Source: an uncultured Helicobacter sp.
GTDB lineage: Bacteria > Campylobacterota > Campylobacteria > Campylobacterales > Helicobacteraceae
DNA: 52,462 nt
Direction of reading: 5' to 3'
Assembly: GCA_947177485.1 (NCBI GenBank)
Contig: CAMWUR010000007.1
Span: 1-52,462, forward strand
The notes under the pieces: generated by a model
What the model saw: only the letters and a program-made list of their open reading frames with translations
The model's database searches: none
Told to the model about the DNA's origin: nothing
Shown: positions 15,697-23,937 of the stretch, piece after piece
Position numbering within the stretch: position 1 is the first letter of the stretch
Layout: each line of letters begins with the position of its first letter
Program-made: the position numbers and the translations under genes

Positions 15697-16914
15697 ATGG
15701 AAGTCATTGGCGCGAGCAAGGTTTTTGTTTGTGATGACGCATTTTGCGTGCTTGACAATGGCGCTGTCGCCTTTGAGGGCGCACATATTTGCGACGTGGG
15801 CGATTTTGCCACATTGCAAAAGCGCTATGGCAATGCGCGATTCCATGACGATTGCGTATTGCTGCCTGCGCTCATCAACCCCCACACACACATCGAGTTT
15901 AGCGATAGTTGCGGATTCGTCTTTGGGAGCTTTGGCGCATGGCTTTCAAGCGTATTCACACAGCGTCAAAAGCCATGCAGCAAGGAGCAAATGGAATCCG
16001 CGCTTGCAAGCCTGCGTAAAAGCGGTGTAGGCTGCGTGGGTGCGATTAGCTCACAAGGACATGACCTCGACGTCCTCGCGTGTTCAAATCTGCGCGTTGT
16101 CTATTTCAATGAGCTCATCGGCTCAAGCCATGAGGGTGCAGAATCGGCATGGGAAAACTTTCTGCAACGCGTACAAACAGCCGATGAATACGCTAGCGCA
16201 ACATTTCATAACGCGCTCGCCGCACATTCGCCCTATTCTGTCGTCCCCAAACTCCTCACACGGCTTGTGTGCGAGGCGAACAAACGTCAATGCGCATTGA
16301 GTGTGCATTTTCTTGAATCTCTTGAAGAGCGGCAATGGCTTTGCGAAGATAGCGGATTCTTCAAGGATTTCTACGCGAATTTCAACCCGAGCAACACGCA
16401 GAGTTTTTATCGGATTGAGAGTTTTCTTGAGCATTTTGCAAACACAAAGGCTCGGCTGCTATTTGTGCATTGTACGCAAGCGAGTGAATCCGAGCTCGCA
16501 CACATCGCACGTTTGGGTGGAAGTGTTGTTTCATGCCCTCGTTCTAATCGCCTCTTGGGAGGCAAGATGCTTGGTTTCAAAAAAACCAACGCAATTCTGC
16601 CCTGCCTCATCGGCACAGATTCGCTCGCCTCAAACAATTCGCTCAATCTGCTTGAAGAGCTGCGCACTGCGCTTTTTTGCGCACATGCGCCAATTGTGCC
16701 ACTCTCTGTCGCACTCGTCTTAGCTGCGACAAATAATGCCGCAAGGGCGCTAGGGCTTGATTGTGGAATCTTGCAAAATGGCAAGCTCGCCGATATGGCA
16801 CTCTTCCATGTGCCACAAATCCGACACACACACCAAGAAGCACTCACCTTTTTGCTGCATGCAACGTATGCACAATCACTCTGGGTGGGTGGCAAAGAAT
16901 TAGGAGGTAACTGA
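15697..16914 (+). CDS. mqnF: Aminodeoxyfutalosine deaminase MqnF
   Basis: Amidohydrolase of the futalosine menaquinone pathway; deaminates 6-amino-6-deoxyfutalosine. Metal ligands are intact: NPHTHIEFS (His63, His65), LSVHFLES, LLFVHCTQ and the Asp in IGTDSLASNNSLN. The assignment over other chlorohydrolase/ATZ family members rests on position next to ccdA-pyrX (HP0267 in H. pylori is this enzyme) and on the family being typical of Campylobacterota. Its TGA overlaps the sppA ATG. Confidence 0.83.
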   Translation: MEVIGASKVFVCDDAFCVLDNGAVAFEGAHICDVGDFATLQKRYGNARFHDDCVLLPALINPHTHIEFSDSCGFVFGSFGAWLSSVFTQRQKPCSKEQMESALASLRKSGVGCVGAISSQGHDLDVLACSNLRVVYFNELIGSSHEGAESAWENFLQRVQTADEYASATFHNALAAHSPYSVVPKLLTRLVCEANKRQCALSVHFLESLEERQWLCEDSGFFKDFYANFNPSNTQSFYRIESFLEHFANTKARLLFVHCTQASESELAHIARLGGSVVSCPRSNRLLGGKMLGFKKTNAILPCLIGTDSLASNNSLNLLEELRTALFCAHAPIVPLSVALVLAATNNAARALGLDCGILQNGKLADMALFHVPQIRHTHQEALTFLLHATYAQSLWVGGKELGGN

Positions 16915-17774
16915 TGAAACATGTCGCGTTTTGGGTTGCCTTTCCATTTGTCTTGCTCACACGTTATTTCAAGGCTTTTGTGGCGATGATTCTCCTCTTT
17001 GCACTCATGGGCTTTAGTGCAAAATCATTGGAGAATCTTGAGGGCAATCTTGCAGAAATCAAACTTATGGGCATGATCCTCGATTCGCGGGGCTTGGTCA
17101 AACAGATTGAGAATCTACGCGAAGATTCAAGCATTGCTGGCGTGTTACTCGTTGTTGATTCGCCCGGGGGCGCTCTCTCACCGAGTGTTGAAATCTACGA
17201 AGAGCTCAAGCGCCTTGCAGCAAAGAAGCCCCTTGTCGTCTATGCGCAAGGCACACTTGCAAGCGGTAGCTATTATGCAGCATTGGGCGCGCAACACATC
17301 ATTGCAAACAAGGGCGCAATCATCGGTTCGATTGGTGTGATTTTTGAGGGAATCGATGTCAGCGAATTGATTGCAAAACTCGGAATCCGCCCACAAGTAC
17401 TCAAAGCGGGACAGCTCAAAGAGGCTGGGACAATCATGCGCGCTTGGAATGACGAGGAGCGCAATGAGATAGAAGAGCTGCTTATGCGGCAGTATGATAT
17501 GTTTGTTACCGATGTTTGCACAGCGCGGCGAATCGATTGTGCACAAAAAGAGAGCTTTGCCGAAGGGCGAATCTTTGATTCTGCGCGCGCGCTGAAGCTC
17601 GGGCTCATCGATAGCATTGGCACAAAAAATGATGCTAAAAAAGAGCTCATCGCCTTAAGCGGCGTTGAGTTTGCGCAATGGGTTGAGCTTAAAGAAAGCA
17701 ATATTTTATGGAATACACTGCAAAGCTCACTCCATGCATTTGTGTGGAATCTGTTTGGTATAATGGGGAGATAA
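16914..17774 (+). CDS. sppA: Signal peptide peptidase SppA
   Basis: Membrane-bound serine protease that degrades cleaved signal peptides. One membrane segment (about 18-35) precedes the S49 peptidase domain with LVVDSPGGALSPS, the nucleophile Ser117 in TLASGSYYAA and the probable general base Lys169 in KAGQLKEAG. At 286 residues it is the short, single-domain form. Translationally coupled to mqnF upstream and purU downstream (TAATG). Confidence 0.92.
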   Translation: MKHVAFWVAFPFVLLTRYFKAFVAMILLFALMGFSAKSLENLEGNLAEIKLMGMILDSRGLVKQIENLREDSSIAGVLLVVDSPGGALSPSVEIYEELKRLAAKKPLVVYAQGTLASGSYYAALGAQHIIANKGAIIGSIGVIFEGIDVSELIAKLGIRPQVLKAGQLKEAGTIMRAWNDEERNEIEELLMRQYDMFVTDVCTARRIDCAQKESFAEGRIFDSARALKLGLIDSIGTKNDAKKELIALSGVEFAQWVELKESNILWNTLQSSLHAFVWNLFGIMGR

Positions 17775-18601
17775 TGACATATATATTGCGAATCCAAGCG
17801 CCCGATGAGAAAGCATTGATTTATAAAATCACATCGTTATTGCAAAATTTTAATATTACAAAAAATAATGAATTTGTGGATTTTGAGCAAGGATTATTCT
17901 TTTTTCGCGCGCAATTTACGGGTGAGAGCAGTATTGATGGTTTGCGCGAGCAGCTATTAGAGGTTTTGCCACCAAACAGCGAGGTGAGCATTGAACCCAA
18001 ACGCTCGCCCAAACTCATCTTGCTTTGCACCAAAGAAAATCATTGCCTGGGCGATATTCTGCTTCGGCGCGAGAGTGGTGAGCTTGATGTACAGATTTTG
18101 GCTGTGATAGGCAACCATGACATCTTGCGTCCGCTTGTCGAGCGGTTTGGTATCCCATTTTTTACTATTACGCATGAGGGCTGTACGCGCGAAGAGCATG
18201 AACAAAAGCTGCTTGATTGTATCGCACGCATTGGGCAAGCAGAACTTCTGGTTTTGGCAAAATATATGCGGATTCTAAGCCCCAATTTCGTGGCACATTT
18301 TCGGCATAGAATCTTAAATATTCACCATTCACTCCTGCCCGCATTTGTGGGTGCAAACCCCTACAAACAAGCATACAATCGGGGTGCAAAGATTATCGGC
18401 GCGACAGCACATTTCGTAACTGATGTACTCGATGATGGTCCAATCATCGCACAAGACATCATCAAAATTGACCATAATTATACGATTAAAGACATGCAAC
18501 AAGCAGGACATGATATTGAAAAAATCGTACTCGCGCGTGCGCTGAAGCTTGTTTGCGAACGGCGCGTTTTTGTGTATCAAAATAAAACGATTATTTTCTA
18601 A
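17774..18601 (+). CDS. purU: Formyltetrahydrofolate deformylase
   Basis: Hydrolyses 10-formyl-THF to THF and formate, balancing one-carbon pools. An N-terminal ACT domain (ILRIQAPDEKALIYKITSLL) is followed by the formyltransferase-like catalytic domain with NIHHSLLPAFVGANPYKQAY and GATAHFVTDVLDDGPII; the Asn-His-Asp catalytic set is present (His in the NIHHSLLP motif, Asp in LDDGP). ATG 17774 overlaps the sppA stop. Same neighbour as in H. pylori (HP1434-HP1435, from memory). Confidence 0.94.
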   Translation: MTYILRIQAPDEKALIYKITSLLQNFNITKNNEFVDFEQGLFFFRAQFTGESSIDGLREQLLEVLPPNSEVSIEPKRSPKLILLCTKENHCLGDILLRRESGELDVQILAVIGNHDILRPLVERFGIPFFTITHEGCTREEHEQKLLDCIARIGQAELLVLAKYMRILSPNFVAHFRHRILNIHHSLLPAFVGANPYKQAYNRGAKIIGATAHFVTDVLDDGPIIAQDIIKIDHNYTIKDMQQAGHDIEKIVLARALKLVCERRVFVYQNKTIIF

Positions 18602-18610
18602 GGAGATGGC

Positions 18611-19027
18611 ATGAGAACCAACCGCAACAAGGCGATTTCACACTACCAAAAAGAAGCGAATCTCCTACAAAATGAGTATGATGAATATGATGCGGAAGAA
18701 ATAGACAAGAACGAGATTCCATACAACGATGACGCGATACCGATTGCGACAGAACCTATCGAGAATCCAACCACAAACGAGGCTGCCGCGACAAAAATGG
18801 CGCAAGCAGCGCCCCAAATAGAGGGCGAAAAGCCCGCACCATCGGAAATAACAAACGAGCAAGCAGAATCGGCTCAATCAGGCACACCAGAAATATGCCC
18901 CCATGTTCTTTCTGTCTATGAAACCGTGATGCTCATTCAGCTCAAACGTATGATTAAGCGCAACACCAAAGCCTTTGCCGTCATGTTGAAGATTTTGATT
19001 CAGGGCGACCCAAAACGAAAGCCATAA
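18611..19027 (+). CDS. Hypothetical protein with acidic, disordered N-terminus
   Basis: 138 residues. The first ~95 are low in complexity, rich in Glu, Asp, Asn, Pro, Ala, with a Tyr/Asp cluster NEYDEYDAEEIDKNE; this looks disordered. The last ~45 residues (CPHVLSVYETVMLIQLKRMIKRN...) are helical and basic and could bind a membrane or nucleic acid. A good AAGGAG precedes the ATG. It lies 9 nt after purU and 1 nt before trmL, so it is expressed with them. No family recognised. Confidence 0.6.
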   Translation: MRTNRNKAISHYQKEANLLQNEYDEYDAEEIDKNEIPYNDDAIPIATEPIENPTTNEAAATKMAQAAPQIEGEKPAPSEITNEQAESAQSGTPEICPHVLSVYETVMLIQLKRMIKRNTKAFAVMLKILIQGDPKRKP

Positions 19028-19028
19028 A

Positions 19029-19502
19029 ATGAAAAACGACAAGACAATGCGCATTGTTTTGCACCAGCCACAAATTCCGCACAATACAGGCGCGATTGGG
19101 CGACTTTGTGTCGCGCTTGGTGCAGAACTCCATCTCATTCACCCGCTTGGATTCCACCTCACGCAAAAGGAGATTCGCCGCGCTGGACTTGATTATTGGG
19201 AGCATTTACAACTCTTTGAATGGGATTGTGTACAGAGTTTTTGGGCATGTTATGCACCCGATTCCACGCATTGTTTTTGCAGCACAAAAGCACAAAAAAG
19301 CCTCTATGAAGCGCAGCTTGTTGTGCCCTGTTTCTTGCATTTTGGGCGCGAGGACGCGGGTATTCCCTCCGAGATTCTCACTCGCTATGCCGAACAATGC
19401 TACAAAATCCCTATGCAAAATAACGCCCGAAGCCTCAATCTTGCTACTGCTGTGGCGATTGTTGGCTATGAATCCTTGCGACAAACAATTAGTAGAATCT
19501 AA
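19029..19502 (+). CDS. trmL: tRNA (cytidine/uridine-34 2'-O)-methyltransferase TrmL
   Basis: SPOUT-class RNA methyltransferase acting on the wobble base of tRNA-Leu isoacceptors. The N-terminal LHQPQIPHNTGAIGRLCVAL and the C-terminal knot segments FGREDAGIPSEIL and IPMQNNARSLNLATAVAI are the family signature. Length 157 is standard for the minimal TrmL. A second in-frame ATG 21 nt downstream (MRIVLHQP) is an equally likely start. Confidence 0.9.
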   Translation: MKNDKTMRIVLHQPQIPHNTGAIGRLCVALGAELHLIHPLGFHLTQKEIRRAGLDYWEHLQLFEWDCVQSFWACYAPDSTHCFCSTKAQKSLYEAQLVVPCFLHFGREDAGIPSEILTRYAEQCYKIPMQNNARSLNLATAVAIVGYESLRQTISRI

Positions 19503-19514
19503 GTAGAATATGTA

Positions 19515-19520
19515 TATACT
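19515..19520 (+). promoter_or_regulatory. -10 box for CDF transporter
   Basis: TATACT in the 41-nt gap after trmL, 24 nt before the ATG at 19544; TAGGAG gives the ribosome site. It allows separate transcription from the upstream operon. Confidence 0.4.
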
Positions 19521-19543
19521 ATTTCTATTTTATAGGAGCGTGT

Positions 19544-20464
19544 ATGCAAAATCTACAAAAAAGGGCAACACTTGTTTCGAGCACAGTTGCAACCATATTG
19601 GTACTTTTCAAGCTTATTATGGGGATTTTAAGTGGTTCGGTTGCAATCCTTGCTTCGGCAATTGATTCCTTGCTTGATTTATGTGTTTCGTTATTCAACT
19701 ACTTTGCACTCTACACAGCCCAGCTGCCGCCAAGCGAAACGTTTAATTATGGCAAAGGCAAAATCGAGGCGCTTGCGTGCGTGATTGAAGGCAGCATGAT
19801 TGTCATCTCGGCATTTTTCATTTTGTATCAATCCATCAAAAAAATCTATCTAGGCGAAGAACTCGAATATATCGGCGAGTCCATCATCGTTATGCTTATT
19901 TGTTTGCTCATCACTCTTGCGCTCGTATATTATCTACGCATTGTGGCAAAAAAAACCAACAATCTTGTTATCAAAGCCGACAGCCTGCACTACCAAACCG
20001 ACCTCTTGAGCAATGGCGCTGTGCTACTTGCCTTGGGAATCGTACATTTTAGCGGCTGGGCAGTCATTGACGGAATCTTTGGCATTGTGATTGCATGCTA
20101 TATTTTCTATTCGGCATTTTCATTGCTCAAAGATGGCGTCTCGATGCTCTTTGATAGGGCAATGGATGCAAAAATGGTTGCGGCAATTCGGAAAATTCTA
20201 TCTGAACACAAAGAAATCATAAGCTTTCATGGGCTCAAAACGCGACAAAGCGGTGAATATTATTTCATCGAGATTCACCTTGTTTTCCCAAGCACAATCT
20301 CACTCCTACAAGCACACGACACCGCCCACAGAATAGAAGACGAGATTCAAAACTTGCGAGCTGATGTACGCTGGGAGATTATGACACATCTCGACCCTTA
20401 TGATGATGCGAATGAAGATGATATGCGTAAGCAAAAAGCGCCCCACAATGCAGGGGCTGCTTGA
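19544..20464 (+). CDS. Cation diffusion facilitator (CDF) metal exporter
   Basis: Proton-coupled divalent metal exporter of the inner membrane. Six membrane segments are visible in residues 10-205, with the metal site formed by ASAIDSLLDLCVS in TM2 (DxxxD) and SLHYQTDLLSNGAVL in TM5 (HxxxD). The HxxxD arrangement favours Zn, Fe or Cd over Mn. The cytoplasmic C-terminal domain (about 210-290) includes HGLKTRQSGEYYFIEIHL. FieF-like, 306 residues. Confidence 0.9.
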   Translation: MQNLQKRATLVSSTVATILVLFKLIMGILSGSVAILASAIDSLLDLCVSLFNYFALYTAQLPPSETFNYGKGKIEALACVIEGSMIVISAFFILYQSIKKIYLGEELEYIGESIIVMLICLLITLALVYYLRIVAKKTNNLVIKADSLHYQTDLLSNGAVLLALGIVHFSGWAVIDGIFGIVIACYIFYSAFSLLKDGVSMLFDRAMDAKMVAAIRKILSEHKEIISFHGLKTRQSGEYYFIEIHLVFPSTISLLQAHDTAHRIEDEIQNLRADVRWEIMTHLDPYDDANEDDMRKQKAPHNAGAA

Positions 20465-20490
20465 GATTCTCCGCATAAGATTCCGCGCGC

Positions 20491-20580
20491 CATTGCGAGC
20501 AAGCGTGGCGAGCGAAGCAAGCAACAGACAAGGAATCCCGATACGGTGATTGCCACGCGTTCTAACGAACGCTCGCATTT
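20491..20580. repeat. Family A repeat (copy 2)
   Basis: CATTGCGAGC... at the left and GATTGCCACGCG...CGCTCGCA at the right, with the interior diverged. It directly abuts the family B copy at 20581, so the gap between the CDF gene and napA is almost entirely repeats. Confidence 0.7.
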
Positions 20581-20659
20581 GTCATTCTGAAGCTGCATTT
20601 GCAGCTGAAGAATCTCAAAATGCAGGAATCATGAGATGTTTCGCTACGCTCAACATGAC
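20581..20659. repeat. Dispersed repeat, family B (copy 1)
   Basis: Begins GTCATTCTGAAG, contains GCTGAAGAATCTCA and ATGAGATGTTTCGCT, and ends CTCAACATGAC. Near-identical units at 40255, 43150 and 45535. The ends GTCAT.../...ATGAC are inverted, as in family A. Confidence 0.8.
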
Positions 20660-20679
20660 AATGTGCCCATGCAACAATT

Positions 20680-20747
20680 GGAGGTGCGGAATCGAACGCA
20701 CACAAACGAGAACCGCACGTCAAGAGTGCGACTGAAGTCGCGCCTCC
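20680..20747. repeat. Dispersed repeat, family C (copy 1)
   Basis: Opens with GGAGGTGCG and closes with GACTGAAGTCGCGCCTCC: a palindrome whose arms carry the nested GCGACT..AGTCGC. Better copies are at 40345, 45080 and 45274, and a short one at 43227. Confidence 0.75.
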
Positions 20748-20768
20748 AATATTTTAATGACGATGCGG

Positions 20769-21206
20769 CTACGCGAGCTGTGCACGCAACATCCATAGGG
20801 ATTTTTGCAGCTTGGCGAGATTGTCGTCCGCAAAAGCAGCGGTTACAGAATCGCCTGCGCTAGAGGCAGCCTCTGAAAGCTCCCGAAAGGTTTTTTCAAA
20901 ATACGTATAATCTTTTTCGATTGCTTCGACAATCTGTCGTGAAGTGAATTTGGTATTGCTCTCTTCAGAAATTTTTGCCTCTGCAAGAACATCTTTGAGC
21001 GTTACCAAAGGTTTTTGCCCAAGCTGCAACAAACGTTCGGCAATGTCATCATAGACATCAGAGAATGCTTCATAAATCTCTTCGGTGGCAAGATGTGTGG
21101 GGTGAAAATCCATACCCACAACATTCCAATGGAAATTGTGCGTTTTCATCACAAACACAATTGCATCAGCTTGAAGTCTTTTAAGCAATGGAATGACTGA
21201 ACTCAT
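20769..21206 (-). CDS. napA: Dps/NapA ferritin-like iron-storage protein
   Basis: Dodecameric miniferritin that oxidises and stores iron and protects DNA; known in H. pylori as neutrophil-activating protein. The ferroxidase residues lie in THNFHWNVVGMDFHPTHLATEEIYEAFSDVYDDIAERL. ATG 21206 (MSSVIPLL) has AAGGAT upstream; the longer reading from 21236 runs through the operator. 145 residues, standard. Next to the flagellar genes as in H. pylori HP0243-0246. Confidence 0.93.
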   Translation of the reverse strand: MSSVIPLLKRLQADAIVFVMKTHNFHWNVVGMDFHPTHLATEEIYEAFSDVYDDIAERLLQLGQKPLVTLKDVLAEAKISEESNTKFTSRQIVEAIEKDYTYFEKTFRELSEAASSAGDSVTAAFADDNLAKLQKSLWMLRAQLA

Positions 21207-21219
21207 TTTGTATCCTTTC

Positions 21220-21242
21220 ATTATTGAGATAAACAATAATAG
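21220..21242 (-). promoter_or_regulatory. Inverted repeat overlapping the napA -10 box
   Basis: ATTATTG (21220-21226) and CAATAAT (21234-21240) form a perfect 7-bp inverted repeat with a 7-nt spacer. On the minus strand TATTAT (21242-21237) in the same site could be the -10 of napA, 31 nt from the ATG. A repressor bound here would block transcription; Fur or PerR are candidates because napA/dps genes are often iron- or peroxide-controlled. Confidence 0.45.
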
Positions 21243-21266
21243 GCAAAAAAAGTTAACGTAAAATAA

Positions 21267-22286
21267 TTATCTACTCCCAAGATATTCAATCATAATACGA
21301 AAGCCCTTTTTGTCTATATCAACAATTTCGACACTGCCGCCATGTGCTTCGATAATCCGCAATGAAAGGGCAAGCCCCAAGCCATTTCCTTTGACTTTTG
21401 TACTCTTGAAAGGTTCAAAGATAATGTTTTTATTTTCAAACACCTTGCCATTATCATAGATTTCAAAAATGCGCTTGTCATGCTGCTCTTCGCAAAAGAG
21501 TTCCACAACACCGCCTTCTTCAAATTCTTCTTCTTCAATCGCATCAATGGCATTGAAGATAAAGTTTTGGAGCACGATTCCTAGCAAATCAATATCGCCA
21601 TAAATCACACAATCGGGCTTGAAATTGAAGCGGAAATCGATATTTTTTGTGTAAGTATAATAACCAATAGCAAGCCTCAACTCGTCTTGGAGCTGTTTGA
21701 GCTGGAATCGCATCTTGTTAGGTTGAATGCCTTTGGAAAAAAGCAATGTCGCCTTGATAATCCGCTCAACTCGCCAAATCGCTTTTTTAATCTCAAGCAC
21801 AAGAGGCTTAACGCCGACATCAACACGGCGCAAGAGTGTCGAGCTAAGAAGCGTAACCGAACCAATAGGATTGCGAATTTCATGGGCAAGATTTGCCGAA
21901 ATCTGCCCCATTGAAATCAGTCGCTCCTTGCGCTTTTCGTCCGTAATGTCCGTAGCAGAGAGAATGCTCTTGCCCATTTTTTTATTCACCTTGATGAGGT
22001 AAAACGAACCATCGAGCTCCACCTCTCCGCTGCCTTGAAAGTCGCAGATGAGCGGCAAAAGATTATTGATTTTGAACGATTCATCATTTTGATAAACCAA
22101 ATCACCTTTTTCATCAAGAACCCACAGGGCGTTTGGCAAAAGCTCCAAAACACCTTCAAAAAGCCCCTTGAGCTCGATAAACTCATTCTCGATTTGATAC
22201 GACTGTGAAATCAGCTCCTCGAGGGAGTGCATCAATGCGACTTTATCTGTTGCATTGAGCGAATTGAGCAATTCTTGGTTAATCAC
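21267..22286 (-). CDS. flgS: Flagellar sensor histidine kinase FlgS
   Basis: Cytoplasmic two-component kinase that phosphorylates the sigma-54 activator FlgR to switch on rod/hook genes. No membrane segment. A PAS-like domain (about 40-110) precedes the phosphoacceptor in [14 protein letters not shown], then N-box [13 protein letters not shown] and G-box [18 protein letters not shown]. 339 residues. It overlaps flgJ by 4 nt and is therefore in the flgI operon; this placement matches HP0244-0246. Confidence 0.92.
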   Translation of the reverse strand: MINQELLNSLNATDKVALMHSLEELISQSYQIENEFIELKGLFEGVLELLPNALWVLDEKGDLVYQNDESFKINNLLPLICDFQGSGEVELDGSFYLIKVNKKMGKSILSATDITDEKRKERLISMGQISANLAHEIRNPIGSVTLLSSTLLRRVDVGVKPLVLEIKKAIWRVERIIKATLLFSKGIQPNKMRFQLKQLQDELRLAIGYYTYTKNIDFRFNFKPDCVIYGDIDLLGIVLQNFIFNAIDAIEEEEFEEGGVVELFCEEQHDKRIFEIYDNGKVFENKNIIFEPFKSTKVKGNGLGLALSLRIIEAHGGSVEIVDIDKKGFRIMIEYLGSR

Positions 22287-22675
22287 TGCTTTTTCGCCTC
22301 GTCCTCGTTTTTCTCTTTTTCTTTCTTCTCTTTGAGATGGTCTGGGATATACATTCCACCATTCTCGGCGATGTTTTGCTCTTCTTTAATCCAATTGAAT
22401 AGTGCATCGCTATATCCAAAGCTACCTGCCAAAGCCTCACTCATGTGCTCACGATACATGCTCATATAAATCTCATGCCCTGGTGCTTTGGGAAACAAGC
22501 CATTGTCCATCTTCATCGATGTATCGAGCAAAGTCTTGAGCAAAAGTGCCTCAAACGCATCGGTTTGTTCGCGAAGTTGTGCGTCCTCGGCAGAGAGATT
22601 CTCAATCTTTGGTTGTTTTTGGTTTTGCGCACTTGAAAGCGCTTGTGAAATACTACTCGAAATATCAATCATCAT
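22283..22675 (-). CDS. flgJ: FlgJ-like rod-binding protein without hydrolase domain
   Basis: 130 residues corresponding to the N-terminal, rod-binding half of FlgJ; the muramidase half is absent as is usual in Campylobacterota. The core reads [20 protein letters not shown] and [20 protein letters not shown]. The C-terminus is a Lys/Glu-rich tail ([16 protein letters not shown]). Preceded by GGAGG; two tandem ATG (22675, 22672) are possible starts. 12 nt after flgI. Confidence 0.82.
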   Translation of the reverse strand: MMIDISSSISQALSSAQNQKQPKIENLSAEDAQLREQTDAFEALLLKTLLDTSMKMDNGLFPKAPGHEIYMSMYREHMSEALAGSFGYSDALFNWIKEEQNIAENGGMYIPDHLKEKKEKEKNEDEAKKQ

Positions 22676-22687
22676 TTCCTCCTTATA

Positions 22688-23737
22688 TTAGATGACTTCG
22701 AGGTCGGCACTAATCGCGCCTGCTCGTTTGATTGCCTGCAAAATCGAAATCACATCTTTAGGTGCCGCACCCATGCGTTGCAATGCGCGGGTGATGTTCG
22801 CCACGGTTGGAATCTGTGCTCCCGTGCTAAGCAGGCTATTTGCTGCATTCAGCCGCATTCCGCCACCAAGGTCAATCGAGCCTTCTTCGGGGATATTGTC
22901 GCGTGAAATTTGTACCGTGATTTCACCATGCGTGATGACAACATCGCCAACCTCAACTCCCACGCCAGAAACAACCGTCCCCGTGCGCTCATCGATGATG
23001 ATTTTCTCATCTCGTGTCACGTCCATATCGACATCTTCAACTTTTGCCAAAAACTCTACCATTCCCATTGTTTCGGGTCGAGCAAGCTTGATTGTGCGTG
23101 GGTCAATCGCTGTCGCAATCGGCGCGTCATTGAATGCTGCATTGATACTCTGTTGCGCACGCAACGCATTTTGAAAATTCGAGGTTTTGAGGCTTAGTGT
23201 TGCTTCACGTTTCGAGTAGATGTCGAAATTGACTTCGCGCTCGATAATCGCCCCGCCATAGATTGTCGCGGCAAGAGGGTGGTTGATTCCACCGCCACGC
23301 TCGTTCTTGCCTCCGATTGAAATCGCGCCTTGCGTGGTGGCATAGATTCGCCCATCAACACCGCTTAGCGGAGTGAGAATGAGCGTCCCTCCCTCGAGCG
23401 ATTTTGCATCGCCAATGCTCGAAATCAGCGCATCAACTCGGTCGCCCTGCCGCGCAAAAGGCGGGAGCTTCGCCGTAACCATCACCGCCGCGACATTCTT
23501 TGACTGAATATCGTTGGGGTTGATTTTCACATTCACACTCTCGAGCATGTTTGCAAGAGATTGCATGGTAAAAGTCGATGTTGTTTTGTCTCCTGTTCCA
23601 TTGAGACCCACAACAAGCCCATAACCAATCAGCTGATTCTCGCGCACACCAACAACATTTGCAATGTCCTTGATTTTCTCGGCAAACGCACCATTGAGGC
23701 AGCAAAGAACTGCTGCAACACCTATCCATTTCTTCAT
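22688..23737 (-). CDS. flgI: Flagellar P-ring protein FlgI
   Basis: Periplasmic subunit of the P ring that surrounds the flagellar rod. Signal peptide MKKWIGVAAVLCCLNGAFA, then IKDIANVVGVRENQLIGYGLVVGLNGTGDKT, the strongly conserved N-terminal block, and VANITRALQRMGAAPKDVISILQAIKRAGA at the end. I prefer ATG 23737, which sits 8 nt from GGAGG; ATG 23743 is only 2 nt from it. Expression is expected from the sigma-54 promoter just upstream. Confidence 0.95.
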   Translation of the reverse strand: MKKWIGVAAVLCCLNGAFAEKIKDIANVVGVRENQLIGYGLVVGLNGTGDKTTSTFTMQSLANMLESVNVKINPNDIQSKNVAAVMVTAKLPPFARQGDRVDALISSIGDAKSLEGGTLILTPLSGVDGRIYATTQGAISIGGKNERGGGINHPLAATIYGGAIIEREVNFDIYSKREATLSLKTSNFQNALRAQQSINAAFNDAPIATAIDPRTIKLARPETMGMVEFLAKVEDVDMDVTRDEKIIIDERTGTVVSGVGVEVGDVVITHGEITVQISRDNIPEEGSIDLGGGMRLNAANSLLSTGAQIPTVANITRALQRMGAAPKDVISILQAIKRAGAISADLEVI

Positions 23738-23776
23738 TTTCATAGCCTCCGTCCTTTTGTTGGTTTCTATGGAAAA

Positions 23777-23792
23777 AGCAAAAGCCGTGCCA
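23777..23792 (-). promoter_or_regulatory. Sigma-54 (RpoN) promoter for flgI-flgJ-flgS
   Basis: The minus strand reads TGGCACGGCTTTTGCT, an exact fit to the -24/-12 consensus TGGCAC-N5-TTGCW with GG and GC 12 nt apart. The predicted start of transcription is near 23766, leaving a 5' UTR of about 25 nt before the flgI ATG. Confidence 0.88.
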
Positions 23793-23834
23793 CTTTTTCT
23801 GCTTTGGATTCAGAAACCTTTAATCTATTGTTGC

Positions 23835-23840
23835 TATAAT
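23835..23840 (+). promoter_or_regulatory. -10 box for tRNA-Pro
   Basis: Perfect TATAAT ending 12 nt before the mature tRNA 5' end, so transcription would begin only a few bases before the tRNA. Confidence 0.6.
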
Positions 23841-23852
23841 TGCGCCTTGTGT

Positions 23853-23930
23853 CGGAGTATAGCGCAGCCTGGCTAGCGCACACCCTTGGGGTGGGTGAGG
23901 TCGTGGGTTCAAATCCCGCTACTCCGACCA
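23853..23930 (+). tRNA. tRNA-Pro (anticodon GGG)
   Basis: A full cloverleaf with encoded CCA: acceptor CGGAGTA (23853-23859) pairs with TACTCCG (23920-23926), anticodon stem CACCC/GGGTG (23881-23885, 23893-23897), loop TTGGGGT giving anticodon GGG at 23888-23890, T loop GTTCAAATC. The C1-G72 pair is expected for bacterial tRNA-Pro. Its 3' end lies 7 nt from the convergent dacA stop codon. Confidence 0.95.
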
Positions 23931-23937
23931 TTCAGAT

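Noticed and set aside
23535-23760. Plus-strand ORFs over flgI
   Set aside because: Shadows of flgI and its leader; no ribosome site.
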